In this document: positions 42,780-54,015 of the stretch, piece after piece | Layout: every line of letters starts with the position of its first letter | Numbering within the stretch: the stretch's first letter is position 1 | Source: Stemphylium vesicarium | Taxonomy: Eukaryota > Ascomycota > Dothideomycetes > Pleosporales > Pleosporaceae | Assembly (NCBI GenBank): GCA_004380135.1 | Contig: QXCR01000068.1 | Location: forward strand, 1 to 64,000 | Reading direction: 5' to 3' | DNA length: 64,000 nt | The notes under the pieces: model-generated | Databases searched by the model: none | The model's input: the letters and a program-made list of their open reading frames with translations, nothing else | What the model was told of the DNA's origin: nothing | Position numbers and translations under genes: made by a program

Positions 42780-44028
42780 ATGCTATTGTTGTCTCCCATG
42801 TACCGATTTCTAACACAATGTCATCGCTGGGATGTGTCGGAGGAAAAGGTGGAGAGCGTCATTAGCCACGACGTTCCAGACCACCCCCCCCCCCTCATCG
42901 ATCGATCGCACGTGCAATTTTACTCAAAGCGTTTGCGCAACAAAGCCGTTGGACAGAAAACGAGATGAGGCGAAAATTGGGCTATTGAAGCGCCTACCTG
43001 AAGGAAGCCCGTTTGTGGAAACCCGGTCCGAAACTTTGTTTGGCTGTCAACAACAATCTCTGCTGTTGACATCCTGGCGTTGCAACCTAGGATCGGATTC
43101 TTGGTTCAAAGGGCCTTTCGCATCTCCTCTTTTTCTTCTTTAGACGAACAGTGTCTGTGCTTCCACGTTTCGTGTGCATTACGCAGCGCTCCACACAGGT
43201 AGTATTTTCACCTTGTGCGTGCATGAACTGGCCGAGACGTCATGTGGAAGAACCCCCCTTTCGCCTTGATAAACACCATCATCAAGACGACATTGCGATG
43301 TCGTAGTTGCTCAGTCGCCCAACTCTTAGTTGATTGGGATTACGCTGCTTACCATCCGGGCTCCCAAGTCGATTGCCCGAGATCTACTTGCCTTGATGGT
43401 GCTTGACCCGCGCGCGAAGTCTGATCTTCGCATCCCCGAGTCCTCCAACCGTGGATCGGCACATGCCAGCCTCGCTAGTCGACCAGGCCCCGTAAGCACA
43501 TCAGCCCAAAGCGGCTAGCCCCATCCTCTGCTCGTGCCCAAAGGAGGAGCAGTTACCACCCGATGGAATGGAAACACCATGATGCTTTTCAAGATCGCTG
43601 CGGGCATGTTACAACGGCAAGTGTCACGTCGCGCACCCTTTGCATGTTCTTTTCGCTATTCCCAGATCTCATGAACTCACCTGACGCGTGAAACTCGTGA
43701 AGAACCGCACTCAGGCCGATCGCAGCCCGAAATTTCAGACGCGGGCCTCGGGACACCTGGCTGCAAAACCGTTGCTGGAGCTCCGAAGACTAACGAGCGC
43801 GGCACCGGGCTGCTTACGCCTAAATTGCAGGGAAGATGACTCCACAGCCACGAGCGCCGTCGCATCGAGGCTGACGGTCTGACAGACTTGACAGACAGTA
43901 CCGAAATTCGATGACGACGGCTCACGGGGACCATGGAAAACGTTGTTGGCTCGAGGAACCTTCCGCGGACCATGCTTTTCTTTTCGAGAAGCCTTGCGAA
44001 CGAGCTTCCAAGGCGAACAGTTATTGCT

Positions 44029-44050
44029 TCTGTCTGTCTGTCTGTCTGTC
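44029..44050. repeat. (TCTG)n tetranucleotide microsatellite
   Basis: Five full TCTG units in a row in non-coding sequence, with a partial sixth. Confidence 0.85.
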
Positions 44051-44383
44051 AGCAGCCTTGCGTTGGGGGTGACCCCAGCATCGTGCGCGATGCAACGCAA
44101 TGGCAGCTCAACAATGTTAGTCGGGCCGTGTCATGAACGCTGTCTTCTTTTGCTCTCTTCGTACACGTGAGGAGGGAAAGCAGTGATGCGCGGTTCGAAG
44201 GTTTCAAGTCCATGCAATAGTTGTTGGAGTATAGTTTATTAAAAGCACCCCGGGTCAATGTTCCCCTCACATCTCCTTGCTTTTTTGTTCTTCCTCGTTC
44301 CCCGTCGGGCTATTCCACCGCAGGTGTTTGGCGCTAGGGCGTATGTATAAGGAAACGGAACATGCCATTCAATACCTGGTGGT

Positions 44384-45012
44384 TCAATAGGTGTTTCGAG
44401 GGGGCGCGTTCCTTTCTCTCGGCAGAACCACACTTTCGTGAGGGTCGCAAGGTTTTTCGTAAACAATCAAGAACCGGTAACACGTGCAGGCGAAATCGAG
44501 ATGTGCCCTAATAATGGTCAGCGAGTTTCGAGGAGCTTGCGCATCTGCGAATGCACCTGCGGCAATCTCCATAGGAAGTCCGTATCGAGTGCGCGGAGAT
44601 GTTAGGTGCTTACCGGTATCCAGACGCACGCCATACTCCTTGAGTGAGGAGTTAGCTATAGAAAGCAGTATATAATAACCTTGCTGAAGTATTAACTTTT
44701 GATTCATCGCACAATCCCGTCCGACATAGTCGCACTCCACATGGGGGTGTCCTCGGGAATCTGGACTCGGCGCATCGAGTTTCGCCTGGAGTCCTTTACC
44801 AGTGTCAACAATATTTCCTCAAGTCCCGTAGATCAAACTTACCACCAGCAGAGTACAACCACGCAAACAAATCCCGTCGCCAAACTGGCGATGTATATAG
44901 CATACGTATATAGCGTTGCAGGTTGGACTGTCTCAGAAAGTGTTGCAACCGCGGAGCCTCGTCCGGCAATCATGTGCATCACTTTGTGCGCCAACAAAAG
45001 GCTACATGCCAT
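44384..45012 (-). CDS. Hypothetical small membrane protein, three-exon model
   Basis: A consistent three-exon reading exists on the minus strand: 45012-44843, 44765-44614 and 44556-44384, giving 164 residues. Both introns have GTAAG donors; the second (57 bp) has a CTAAC branch site and a CCGCAG acceptor. The N-terminal half has one hydrophobic segment (LYTYAIYIASLATGFVCVVV), perhaps a signal anchor. The rest has seven Cys in the joined product, for example CDYVGRDC and CTCYRF. I recognise no family, and the first intron's acceptor (GCCGAG) is weak. It may be a small lineage-specific gene or a chance assembly in a gene-poor region. Confidence 0.28.
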
Positions 45013-46523
45013 CGAAAATGTCGACAACGTCCAGAAGGTATCTCTGATGTCTGGAGCAGTGCCTGTATATATAAAGGCTCAAGGGAGAGTGGGACATCGT
45101 AATCGTCCGAAGTCGCACATCTTGCCATGACTCCTGTCAAACAAGGCAGTCGCAGGTCCATGGGGCGATACTTTGGGCTGTGATCATCCGTTAGCGATCA
45201 TCTCAATGATTGGATACTCAAATAATGATTGTACTCACTCTAACAAGCGCCTCGAGCCCACCCGGTCGATAACGCGACCGAATGAACATAAATTGTGGTG
45301 CTTAGCCCAGACTCCACCGAGCACTTAATACTCCAGAACCATGAACCTGCACCACCTTGTACTGGCCACATTTCTTAGTACAAGACCTCGGAGTTTCCTG
45401 CTCCTATTATCCTGTACTCCGCGATGCCGTACAATCTCGGCGTATACGCGTATATATATATATAACCATCTTACAACCCGCATCTGCTCTCGCAGCTTGG
45501 AATCGCAACTGAACAAAATCTGTGCTTGTATCCTCCATGGTGTACATTGCGAATCCTGGGAGGAGGGGGGCAGGTGGTAGTGAATGTAACAGGAGCGAAC
45601 AAGGTCCAGCCACACATCCAATCTCAGTAGTCGTTCTGCTTCGACATAGTAATACTGCCAGAACCAGGGGCCGAAAGCGAGAGCGGAATGCAAAGAACGC
45701 ATGGGCCTCGCATATAGCTCTCCAACGGGGATGCCGCTGGGTACTCGGGTACCCTCGTTTCGACGATAATCTCCGAGCGTGTTGTGACGGGGCTTGGCGT
45801 CGAAGCGACGTCGAAACATTCGCACGTGGAAACAAGACCCGAGACAAGGTACATGTAATGGAACATTGTCGCGGCTATTTAGGCAATTTATATATATACA
45901 TGAAAACGGGGGCTTGTTATTGGAAATGATCGTGGACTTGAATTCCCATAGTTCATCAACCCTAAGAGTTGATCGATTTCGAGGTGGAGGTCCACACCCT
46001 CGATGTGCAGTCGAACCGGGATGGTATCGATGGTCTGAACAACACCATCACCGCTAGTAACACAGCTTTGGGGTGGTATATATATAAGTGATGAATGAAC
46101 GAGTAAAAGAAAATGTAGAAGGTGTTGACGATGAAGAAATTGATCTTCCTTGGACCGAGTGTTTATATGAGTCTAAGACAAGGTTGGAAATATCTTTGCT
46201 TGAGCTGTCGTTTGCTCACCCCGGCTGATAGTGAGGACAAGGTAGTGTTGGGAGACCGGGCGGCGACGTACCCGGATATCACCCGCGGATGTATCGGAGA
46301 GAAGACTATTGTCGCTTCAACGGCAACCTGCATCCAGGAAGAGTATGAAAATGTAGGAAGCATTGGTGGTATATTATATATCTCCCGTGTGTTGGATCAG
46401 TACATAACCACTAAGATGCTTCATACCTATGCACATGTACCACATCATATCACATCACCCGTCGTCCGCAACATTACATCCGCATCTTCGTTAGCCATTT
46501 CCTCTCAGTCCACATCACCGGAC
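45013..46523. other. Gene-poor region with TA tracts
   Basis: No recognisable gene. Several open frames of 130-200 codons exist, for example the + strand one ending at 46727, but they start at non-ATG triplets or run antisense to the glucanase gene and have irregular composition. Three TA-dinucleotide tracts are listed separately. Confidence 0.5.
45451..46086. repeat. Three short (TA)n tracts
   Basis: TA-dinucleotide runs occur at 45451-45464, 45889-45899 and 46077-46086. They could be promoter-like or simply slippage-prone sequence; none has a convincing gene directly downstream. Confidence 0.6.
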
Positions 46524-48061
46524 CTAGAAGTTCTGGCACATCTTGCCGAACCAGCGATCGTCCAGCGGCTGTGGAAACACGCCATAGTCCAGCAACTGGA
46601 AAAGATCCCATTCGCCGGCACCGCCCTCGGTCTTGAAGTTCCAGAAAATCCAGCCGTGGGTCCTGGCTTCGTACGCTTCAAGCTGCACTTCGATGTAGCG
46701 CCGCACGCTGTTTTTCCACTCTTGTGACCAGGAAGATACGGGGCCCGATTTGCCTGCGCAGGAACCGATCCAGTATGAGCCCGGGAAGCTGCCCTCCATT
46801 CGGGAGCCGACATTGAAGCCGTTCAAGTGCGGAGCGCAATCAGTGAAGGCGCCGGACCATTCACCAACGACTAGGTGCGAAGTCAGTATCTGTGCTGCAC
46901 AAATCCGGGAGGGATCCGTCGCTTACTGGTCCACTTGTCAGAGCCGTCGTAGTTGTCGACCTGGAACAATGCATTAGTAAACAGTGCAGGACTAGTCTGC
47001 CGTAGTTCGACATACAGAACTGCATGCGAGCGCTACGTGCTGGTCGATGGACATGGCGTTCGTAGCAGAATCGAAGATCTGGTACTCATGGTGATCCACA
47101 ATGACATTGCGCGAGTTATTATCGCGTGCGTCTAGAAAGCTGTTCAGCCACCAAGGGTTCTCGAAACCATCGTGCAGCATAGCAGGCATATCGCTGATTT
47201 CTCGTAGGTTGTAGAACGCATCGCGGTAGAATTGTTTGACCATGTCGGGGTCTAACTTTAGCAGGAAGGGCTCGTTGAGGAACTGGATGGCAACGATAAT
47301 ATCTTGCATATCAGGTGTCGCATACTTCTGCTCGATTTGGTGGAGTGCAGCATGCGTATGACTGAGGCTGTCAGAGTCGCCCCACATAGGCCAAGGCACC
47401 CGATGTCCACTGTGGTCGAAGCCGTTTTGGGATTTGGGGGCGCCATGGAGATCAATGACAATCTTCAGGCCCGTCTCCCTTGCCCAGTCAACGGCAAAGT
47501 CGAGGTAGGGCGCTGCTCCTTGGATGTAAGGGCCCCATGGATCCACATAGCTGCGAGAATGTACTGTGAGGGGGATTCCATGTATGGGTGTCGCTCAGAG
47601 TGCTTACCTCCAATATCCTACAGGGATGCGAACGACATTGAACCCTGCTGCCTTGATCTTCCAGAAGTCGTCCAGTGAGACAAAGGTCTCCCAGTGAGGC
47701 TTTAGCACATCAGTACAAGCGTCGCGTCCCAGCTTCTCGCAAAGTGTCCACTCGTCGTAGATGGGCCAGTCATTCGAACTGTAGTTCTGAAAAATCGACG
47801 GTGTGATGAAGCTGTACCTGTCAGACAAAGCGAGCAGGGAGCAGATAATGCTTACGGCTCGAGCACCAACCAACCACCGATATTGACGCCACGAACTTTG
47901 TCAGTACCCCAATCGAAGGCAGTTGATCGGTCGTGAAGTTTGCTGTATATATGATAAGCCCGTGTCATCGGCTCTTGAGCAAGGTGTAGTTACCTCGGTG
48001 CAGCTTCCACAAAGGAAATTGCAGCAGTCAAGGCCGCTATCAGAAAAGCTGGAGCGCGCAT
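46524..48061 (-). CDS. Secreted exo-beta-1,3-glucanase (GH5, glucan 1,3-beta-glucosidase)
   Basis: Predicted 417-residue secreted GH5 exo-beta-1,3-glucanase that trims beta-1,3-glucan of cell walls from the non-reducing end. Minus-strand exons are 48061-47994, 47942-47856, 47811-47608, 47550-47037, 46960-46927 and 46870-46524. The signal peptide ends near AISFVEAAP. Family landmarks are in order: GVNIGGWLVLEP, FITPSIFQNY, NVVRIPVGYW, IDLHGAPKSQNGFDHSGH, the acid/base Glu213 in QFLNEP, DHHEYQIF and the nucleophile Glu306 in VGEWSGAFTDC. The second intron is only 44 bp and has two AG acceptors six bases apart; the farther one gives LEPFITP, close to the usual LEPWITP, the nearer adds two residues. 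Exon 5 has just 34 bases. Length is normal. Confidence 0.92.
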
Positions 48062-48992
48062 GATGGAAGCAGTACGCGTTCAATTGATGCCGTTGTTCTT
48101 GTGCAACGATGTCGGCGCCCGAAAACCGAGAAGGTAATGAAACGTGGTGGAAGCAAACGATTGTGAATGTGGGAGCGAGAAAGGTGAGCCACATTAGATG
48201 CACGCCAAGCCCCTCTCGGTCGTTCGTCATGGTCTGTTGCAGTCGCGACTTCCGCCCGGGTGTAACTTGGCGCTAGCTTGTGGCCAGCTGAGACCGTAAT
48301 TGGTATGTATCAGTGGCACGTTGGGGAGTAGCGATGTCATGCACAAACAAAAGAAGTAGATGCTACCCCAAAGAAACTAAGCAAATCAGGAAGATGCGTT
48401 CTTGTCAATACAAAGTGGTGAATCAGAATATAGGACTCAAGGAATTCATCGTGGCGACTAGTAACACAACAGAAAGCCAGATGTCGACAAAAATGTCTTC
48501 TGCTGAACAATGTAGAGATGATGATTCCGGGCCTAGCGACCGGTGAGCAGGCAACTGTAGAAATTTCGCCCAACGTAAACGATAAAACCGGCTCGGTTCA
48601 AAGTCCAAAATGAGCCAGGTGAGGAGTGCTGGGTGTTGGAGGATGGGTGGCGCATGCAAGCACTTTGATGTCGCAATGCTCTTGTCGCGCGAAAATAGTA
48701 CCACACGGCAGGTGGAATGATCCTTTGTGGGGTGTTGCAAGAGGTCGATGCTACCATTGAAGAGGTAAATTCACCAGATGTCAATTTAGTCGTAGTGCTT
48801 CGCCGACTCTTATGTATCCGATTCCATCATTTTGCTGATGAAGGCGGAACCTGTTGGCCCCAATATGAACGCCGACGAACGCGATTGCTCAACTTCAAGA
48901 CTGGTAGACCGGTCCAATCGCAACTGCTCATAAGCACAAGTATCCTGGACACCTACATCTCACCATCAGCCACGAGTCAAGAATGAGCGGGT
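48062..48992. other. Intergenic, 0.9 kb
   Basis: Between the glucanase start and the Alg13 stop, both on the minus strand. No gene is seen; it contains the glucanase promoter and Alg13 terminator. Confidence 0.55.
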
Positions 48993-49696
48993 TCAGTCCA
49001 TGAAGCCCGTAGTCTCATCCATAATGGCTGCGAAGCTCTTGGTCTCACGATGCTTTCCACTAGTGACAGGAGGAAATTGCGATATCTTCAATCGAAAATC
49101 GTCAGACTTTTTTATCGCTGGTGCAAGATTTCTGCGATAGGGTCAACAAGGATAGCATGATTGAGAGGGACTAGCGTACGTGACATCTCCACGAACGAGA
49201 TAGTTACTGCGCTCCATTGCAACGGCGAGCTCTTCTTGGTGGTTGTCGAGCAGCCCGGTGTTGGGCACGACTATGAGTGGGATTTGATACCGCAGCGCTT
49301 CGAGGATTGAGCCAGATCCTAGGTAGATCAGCCAACACCACCATTTACATGAAATTTCCATTTAGTACCAGCATGAGAGATGACGAGACCCTTTGACCTT
49401 TGAACAAGTTGAAACTGCGCTTGCAACCCGTCTGGGTTGAAATCGATGCCATCTATAATCAGACTGCGTTTCTTCTCTGCGTCTTGCAAATAGGCGAGAG
49501 CATCGCTAGAACACTTGGTGTAGACATCCCGCGCTGAACCATATTGAACCAAGAGATGTGTGAAGCCGCCTTCTCGCAGGGCATCCAGACTTGAGGGTTT
49601 CAAGACAGATTCAATAAGGGCAATGAAGGGCGCCGTAGCCCCCGTAGTGACGAAGCAGAGTTTCGAGTCAGGTGTCCAGTTCCAGGATTCAGCCAT
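48993..49696 (-). CDS. alg13: UDP-GlcNAc transferase catalytic subunit Alg13
   Basis: Predicted 201-residue catalytic subunit that, recruited to the ER membrane by Alg14, adds the second GlcNAc to the dolichol-linked oligosaccharide for N-glycosylation. Minus-strand exons are 49696-49369, 49318-49180 and 49131-48993 (introns of 50 and 48 bp). The start LCFVTTGATAPF forms the first strand and loop; the C-terminal half carries SHAGSGSILEAL and IVVPNTGLLDNHQEELA, the nucleotide-sugar binding site of GT28-like transferases. The last exon ends in MDETTGFMD, typical of fungal Alg13. Length is normal and no signal peptide is present, as expected for a soluble subunit. It is divergent from mS35, with only 245 bp between the ATGs. 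Confidence 0.93.
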
Positions 49697-49941
49697 TATA
49701 GACGCGGCGATGCTCGTACAGTCTTGTATGAAGCCCAAAAATACTAAATTTCGTCTTTTCCGGTCCAGTAATCAGTCGATACACGCAAGCAGATGTCTGG
49801 CGGGATAGTTGCGATGAAAGCGGAGGTCGGGCGGACTTGTCTTCGATTGGCCCGGCGCGCGGTGGCACTTTCCTCCCATCGCCAAGTCCATCCTGCACTG
49901 CGAAAAGTCGACGACAGCATCGACCACGCAGGCCAACCCCA

Positions 49942-51170
49942 ATGGCGTCGACAACACGAAGGCTGCTATTGCAGTCCCGACAATGCCCATCGCGGATACG
50001 ACCCCGAGCAGCACCCAAGCACACGACGACACAATGGCAGCGCCCGCTCTCCACAACGCCTCGCCGCTATGCCAACGAGCCTACGAAACAGGGCTCCGCG
50101 ACCTCTGCGAATGCCACGCCGCCGACTGAGACGGCCGAAGAGCTCAGCCCGCCATTGGACTTTTCAAACACTGCGCCGACCAAGGACTTCAAGGAGATGT
50201 CGCAGGCTGAACGGGAAACCGCCATGCTAGACAACCTCCGCGCATCCCTCGCAGAAATCGACCCCCAAGTCGTCGCCGACGCCCTCCGCAAAGGAAAGCG
50301 CGGGCTCCCCCAAACCCAAGATCTTGGCCTGGAAACGGACGAGGACTTTGACATCGAGGAGGATGACAAGAGAAAGGCGGCAATGGGCTTCTGGGCCGAG
50401 GGAGAAGAGAGCATGGGGCCGGATGAGGATTACTACGGAGATGATTTGACGAGTCACGGTCACGGGGAGTTGCAGCAGCACCGGGAGTTGAGGGAGTATG
50501 CCAGGTTGATTGCGTGGGAGCTACCGCTTCTGAGTCGTACGTTTGGCAACATACCTGATGGAAAGCATAGACTAACGTCCCACCAGATCTCGCCCAGCCC
50601 TTCACACCCCCCACAGCAGCAACGCCCTTTCGCTTCCGGTACACCTCGTACCTGGGCGAATCGCACCCAGCCAGCAACAAAGTCGTCGTAGAGTTCTCGC
50701 CCTCGGACCTAACGCAGACAACGCACGCCCTAAGCCCCGCACAAGTAACCAAGCTGATCAAGCTCTCCGGACCCCGCTACAACCCCTCGACCAACATCGT
50801 CAAACTCTCCTGCGAGCAATTCGACACCCAGTCGCAGAACAAGCGTTTCCTCGGCGACACCATCGCCGCGCTGATCGCCGAGGCAAAAGACGGCAAAGAC
50901 AAGTTCGAAGACGTGCCCTTCGACTTTAGACACCACACGCCCAAGAAGCGCCACGAGTTCCCCAAGGAATGGGCCCTGACCAAGGAGCGGAAACAGTATC
51001 TCGAAGAAAAGAGACAGCGGACTGCGTATCTTGAGGATCAGCGGGCGGGCAATGGCGAGTTGGTAGATGGAAAGAGGATTCTGGAGACTAGTCTGCCGTT
51101 TATGGAGACAGCGCAGATGGCGCCCGAGACGGTTATGGTGGGTGGGGCGAGGGGAAAGCAGTTGAGGTAG
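49942..51170 (+). CDS. rsm24: Mitochondrial small ribosomal subunit protein mS35 (Rsm24-like)
   Basis: Predicted 391-residue nucleus-encoded protein of the mitochondrial 37S subunit. Exons are 49942-50533 and 50587-51170; the 53-bp intron has an unusual donor (GTCGTA) but a CTAAC branch site. The N-terminus is Arg/Ser-rich without acids and ends in RPLSTTPRRYA, a classic fungal mitochondrial presequence and cleavage region. The conserved core follows the intron: FRFRYTSYLGESHPASNKVV, ALSPAQVTKLIKLSGPRYNP and KFEDVPFDFRHHTPKKRHEF, as in the MRP-S28/mS35 family. The middle is acidic (DEDFDIEEDDKR). An ATG at 49793 opens a 145-codon frame that overlaps the start in another phase; it could be an overlapping upstream frame if the transcript begins far enough upstream. 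Confidence 0.9.
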
Positions 51171-51609
51171 GGTTATCACTGTTTGTGTAACAAGGACACT
51201 GTATCATACCATTATCATATGGCTTTTTTGTGAGGAATAACGAGATGTGATGATCTGATGTGGCTTTCGTTTGTAGGAGATGAGTGACGCCATAGTCTCT
51301 TCTTCTTCTACTGGCGTAATATCTCTTCAAACTTCCCGTGATCTGGTGGAAGTCGATTCGGTTTGCAATGCTAGGGTACCCAAAGAAAATGAAAGAAAAT
51401 TGGCCGAAGGATGGCGAAAGTGATGTGATAGATGGCATCCTGCCTCTGAATTGGGCGGAGCAAACAACAACAAATCAAGGGGTATATCTATACCCAGACC
51501 CTTTGGGCCCCTCACACGCCGAAAACTCCAGTGATCGCCCCCCTTGGTTGATTTACTTGTACAGACTATAAAAGGAAACGGGTTGGTTGAAGCCGTGGCT
51601 AGAAGCTGC
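51171..51609. other. Convergent intergenic region
   Basis: 439 bp between the 3' ends of mS35 and Iec3. No gene or repeat of note. Confidence 0.55.
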
Positions 51610-52751
51610 TCAACCAGCTTGCCCGGTACTCGCGCGGTTCTTCTTCCTGCCCTTGGCTACTGGCGTGTCGCCCTCTTCTCGCTTGCGCTTTGTAGGCCGA
51701 CTGCTTCCGCCCTTGGGTCGATAGGCAGTGTCGTCGTCTCCTCCGCCCGTCTTCCGTCGTCCCTTGGCTGTTTCGGGCGCAGCTGAGTCTTCGTCGTCGT
51801 GGTCGCGGGGGCCTGGTGTGCCTATAGCGGACTCCCGTTTGACCTTGGCATTGGCCTTGCTTGTCTTGGGAGCCGCAGACTTCTCGGAGAGGTTCTCGTG
51901 GTGTGCGGCGTCCTTGTCTTGGAGGAAGACTTGGGGCTGGTGCTTGCGCAGCCAGTTGTAGACGCTGTCGGGGTTGCGGACTGTGAGGTCTTTTTCGCTG
52001 AGGGGTGGTTGGGCGGATGCGAGGCGCACGGGTCGGCCGTGTTGCAGGGACTGGTCGAAGCCGGGCTGCTCGAGGAGTTGGTCGGTGGCTAGGAGGTACT
52101 CGTCTTCGTGCGTGGGCGACATGTAGCCCGGCGCATGCTCGCTGAGGTCGATGCCCGGGACGGGGTGGTGGGCGTAGTCTTCGCGCGTCGTGTGCGGCAC
52201 CTTGCGCTCGAGGCTGGCGAGCGACTTAAGCGTCTGCTGTATCGCCTGCGATCGGTGTAGTTGGTCTGCCTGGGTGGTGAAGTCTTCGGCGGTAATGTTG
52301 CCGTTGGCCAGATCTTCTCTCAGCGCCTGCAGCTGCAGCTTTGTGGCTTCGGGGTCGGGACCTGCCTCGAGAGAGGGCACAGCAGTGTCGGCCGGGGAGA
52401 GGTTGCGCAGGTCGAAGCGCAGGCGTGAATTGACGCGTGTCTGGTCGTTCAGCTCGAGGAGGATATCCAGCATCTGGTCGTTGTTCTCTTGCAGGCGGCG
52501 CGCGGTGCCCATGGCCTTCCATTCCTGCTTGATCAGGTTGTCGCTGTCCGTCATGGCCTCGTCGAACTTGATGCGCATCTTGCGGTATTTGCGCCTAGGA
52601 TGGGAATTAGCTGACGGGCGCGATGTGCAGGGCGGCGCGTCTTGATTTACCTCCACGAGCGCTTGACGGGCTTCGTTGTCGCATCGCCGGCGTCAGGCTG
52701 CATGGGCTCCTGGATGCTCTCGGCGACCGGAGGGGCTGCTTCGGAGGCCAT
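51610..52751 (-). CDS. iec3: INO80 chromatin-remodelling complex subunit Iec3
   Basis: Predicted 361-residue nuclear protein of the Iec3 family, an accessory subunit of the INO80 nucleosome remodeller first described in fission yeast. Minus-strand exons are 52751-52651 and 52594-51610 (56-bp intron). The family hallmark straddles the intron: KRSWRRKYRKMRIKFDEAM, then LQENNDQMLDILLELND, a predicted coiled coil near residues 35-95. The C-terminal third is a basic, disordered tail with nuclear-localisation-like clusters (KGRRKTGGG, TKRKREEG, KGRKKNR). A conserved-looking YNWLRKHQPQVFL segment lies in the middle. The start is the first ATG giving a full N-terminus before the hallmark. It is divergent from the ORMDL gene, 587 bp between ATGs. 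Confidence 0.88.
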
Positions 52752-53338
52752 GATGCGATGGATGGCGGGTGGGATGGGGGTGGATTGGCGGTGTGGTCGC
52801 TGCTCTCACGTCCTGGTGGGAAGCGCGTTCTAGAGTTCCATGGTTCTGCCAGGCCGGTTGCTCTGTGCACCTCGGAGAACACGGTCTTTCGAGCATCAGG
52901 TGGACCTGCCACGCTTCCCTCTTCACGACGCCTACCCAGTGCGGAAATCCTGTCCCCTTGCTCCTTTATTACTTGCATACACCCACCCTTCGCCGTCGCC
53001 CATCGCTTCCCACCAGCCCTCGACCCCTTTGCCAATCGCTTGCCCTCTCGAAGCTCGGACAGGCCCGGAAAGTGTTGCGTATACAGTAAGACCCTGAAAG
53101 CCCCAAGGCCCCCATGTCGCCGCCGCAGCTCCTTGTAGCCCCGTCACTGACAGGCAGACAGGCAAACAATAGTCTCACGCGAGCATCGCATATCCATTAC
53201 TTTCCACTCCCCGCCTGTCCCGGCGATTACATCAATACCGCCAAACTGTCACCCATACTCCTCAACCGCACTTCCGGCCTGAGCTTCGCTGGCGACCCGC
53301 GGCCCCGCCAGTCAGATTCGCCGTCGACGTATTCTAAA
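52752..53338. other. Shared divergent promoter of iec3 and the ORMDL gene
   Basis: 587 bp between two ATGs pointing away from each other. No TATA box is obvious on either side. Several open frames cross it on both strands but none is gene-like. Confidence 0.5.
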
Positions 53339-54015
53339 ATGTCCCTGGACGCCGCAAAGGACGCGAGGAGGCGTCGTAGCAGTAGTCTTGTCTACAAAGA
53401 GCCTCCCGAGTCGCTGGAGCAGCTGAGCGACCAGTCGGCCTTGCCCAATCTGAACGCAGAATGGGTGAATGCAAAGGGTGAGTGAACACAAGACAATACA
53501 ACCTAAGCACGCATGCACGGCGGGCATACAGGACTCTTTGGCTGACGCATTCCAGGTGCCTGGGCTATCCACTTTGTCCTCATCTTCTTCGGCAAGATCT
53601 TGTTTGATATCATCCCCGGCATGTCGCAGGAAGCATCATGGACCCTCGTAAATCTCTCGTACGTGGCGGGATCCTACCTCATGTTCCACTACGTGCGCGG
53701 TGTCCCCTTCGACTTCAACTCGGGCGCCTACGACAACCTCAACATGTGGGAGCAGATTGACAACGGCGACCAATACACACCCGCCAAGAAGTTTCTCCTT
53801 ACCGTACCCATAGTGCTGTTCCTAGTCAGCACCCACTACACCAATTACGACTTGACATATTTCCTCATCAATTGCTTCGCGACAATAGCAGTCGTCATTC
53901 CCAAGCTGCCTTCGGTATGTCTATCATCTAGACGCTCGCTGCAACTCTACTAACGCTATCCCAGCTCCACAGGATACGATTCGCTTTCTTCAATAACCCA
54001 CCCGACGACGCGTAG
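53339..54015 (+). CDS. ORM1: ORMDL family protein (Orm1/Orm2)
   Basis: Predicted 182-residue ER membrane protein that binds and restrains serine palmitoyltransferase, the first enzyme of sphingolipid synthesis; in yeast the brake is released by phosphorylation of the N-terminus. Exons are 53339-53477, 53556-53914 and 53965-54015. The N-terminus is Ser/Arg-rich (RRRRSSSLVYKEPP), a plausible phosphorylation region. It is followed by NAEWVNAKGAWAIHFVLI, WTLVNLSYVAGSYLMFHYV, the signature GVPFDFNSGAYDNLNMWEQI and DNGDQYTPAKKFL, then two helices and a short end HRIRFAFFNNPP. All landmarks and the length are normal. Confidence 0.95.

Larger units (their letters stand above)
42128..44383. other. Gene-poor region with microsatellites
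   Basis: No recognisable gene in 2.3 kb. The 5' flank of the F-box-like gene has GTTTTGATGTTTTGATGTTTT-like short repeats near 42250. A CA/CG tract lies at 42753-42779 and a TCTG tetranucleotide tract at 44029-44050. Confidence 0.55.

Noticed and set aside
46122..46727. Plus-strand frame of 201 codons
   Set aside because: Its start is not ATG and its second half is the antisense of the glucanase last exon.
53600..53953. ORMDL read as a shorter frame without its first exon
   Set aside because: The first exon supplies the family N-terminus NAEWVNAKG and the splice at 53478-53555 has good signals.
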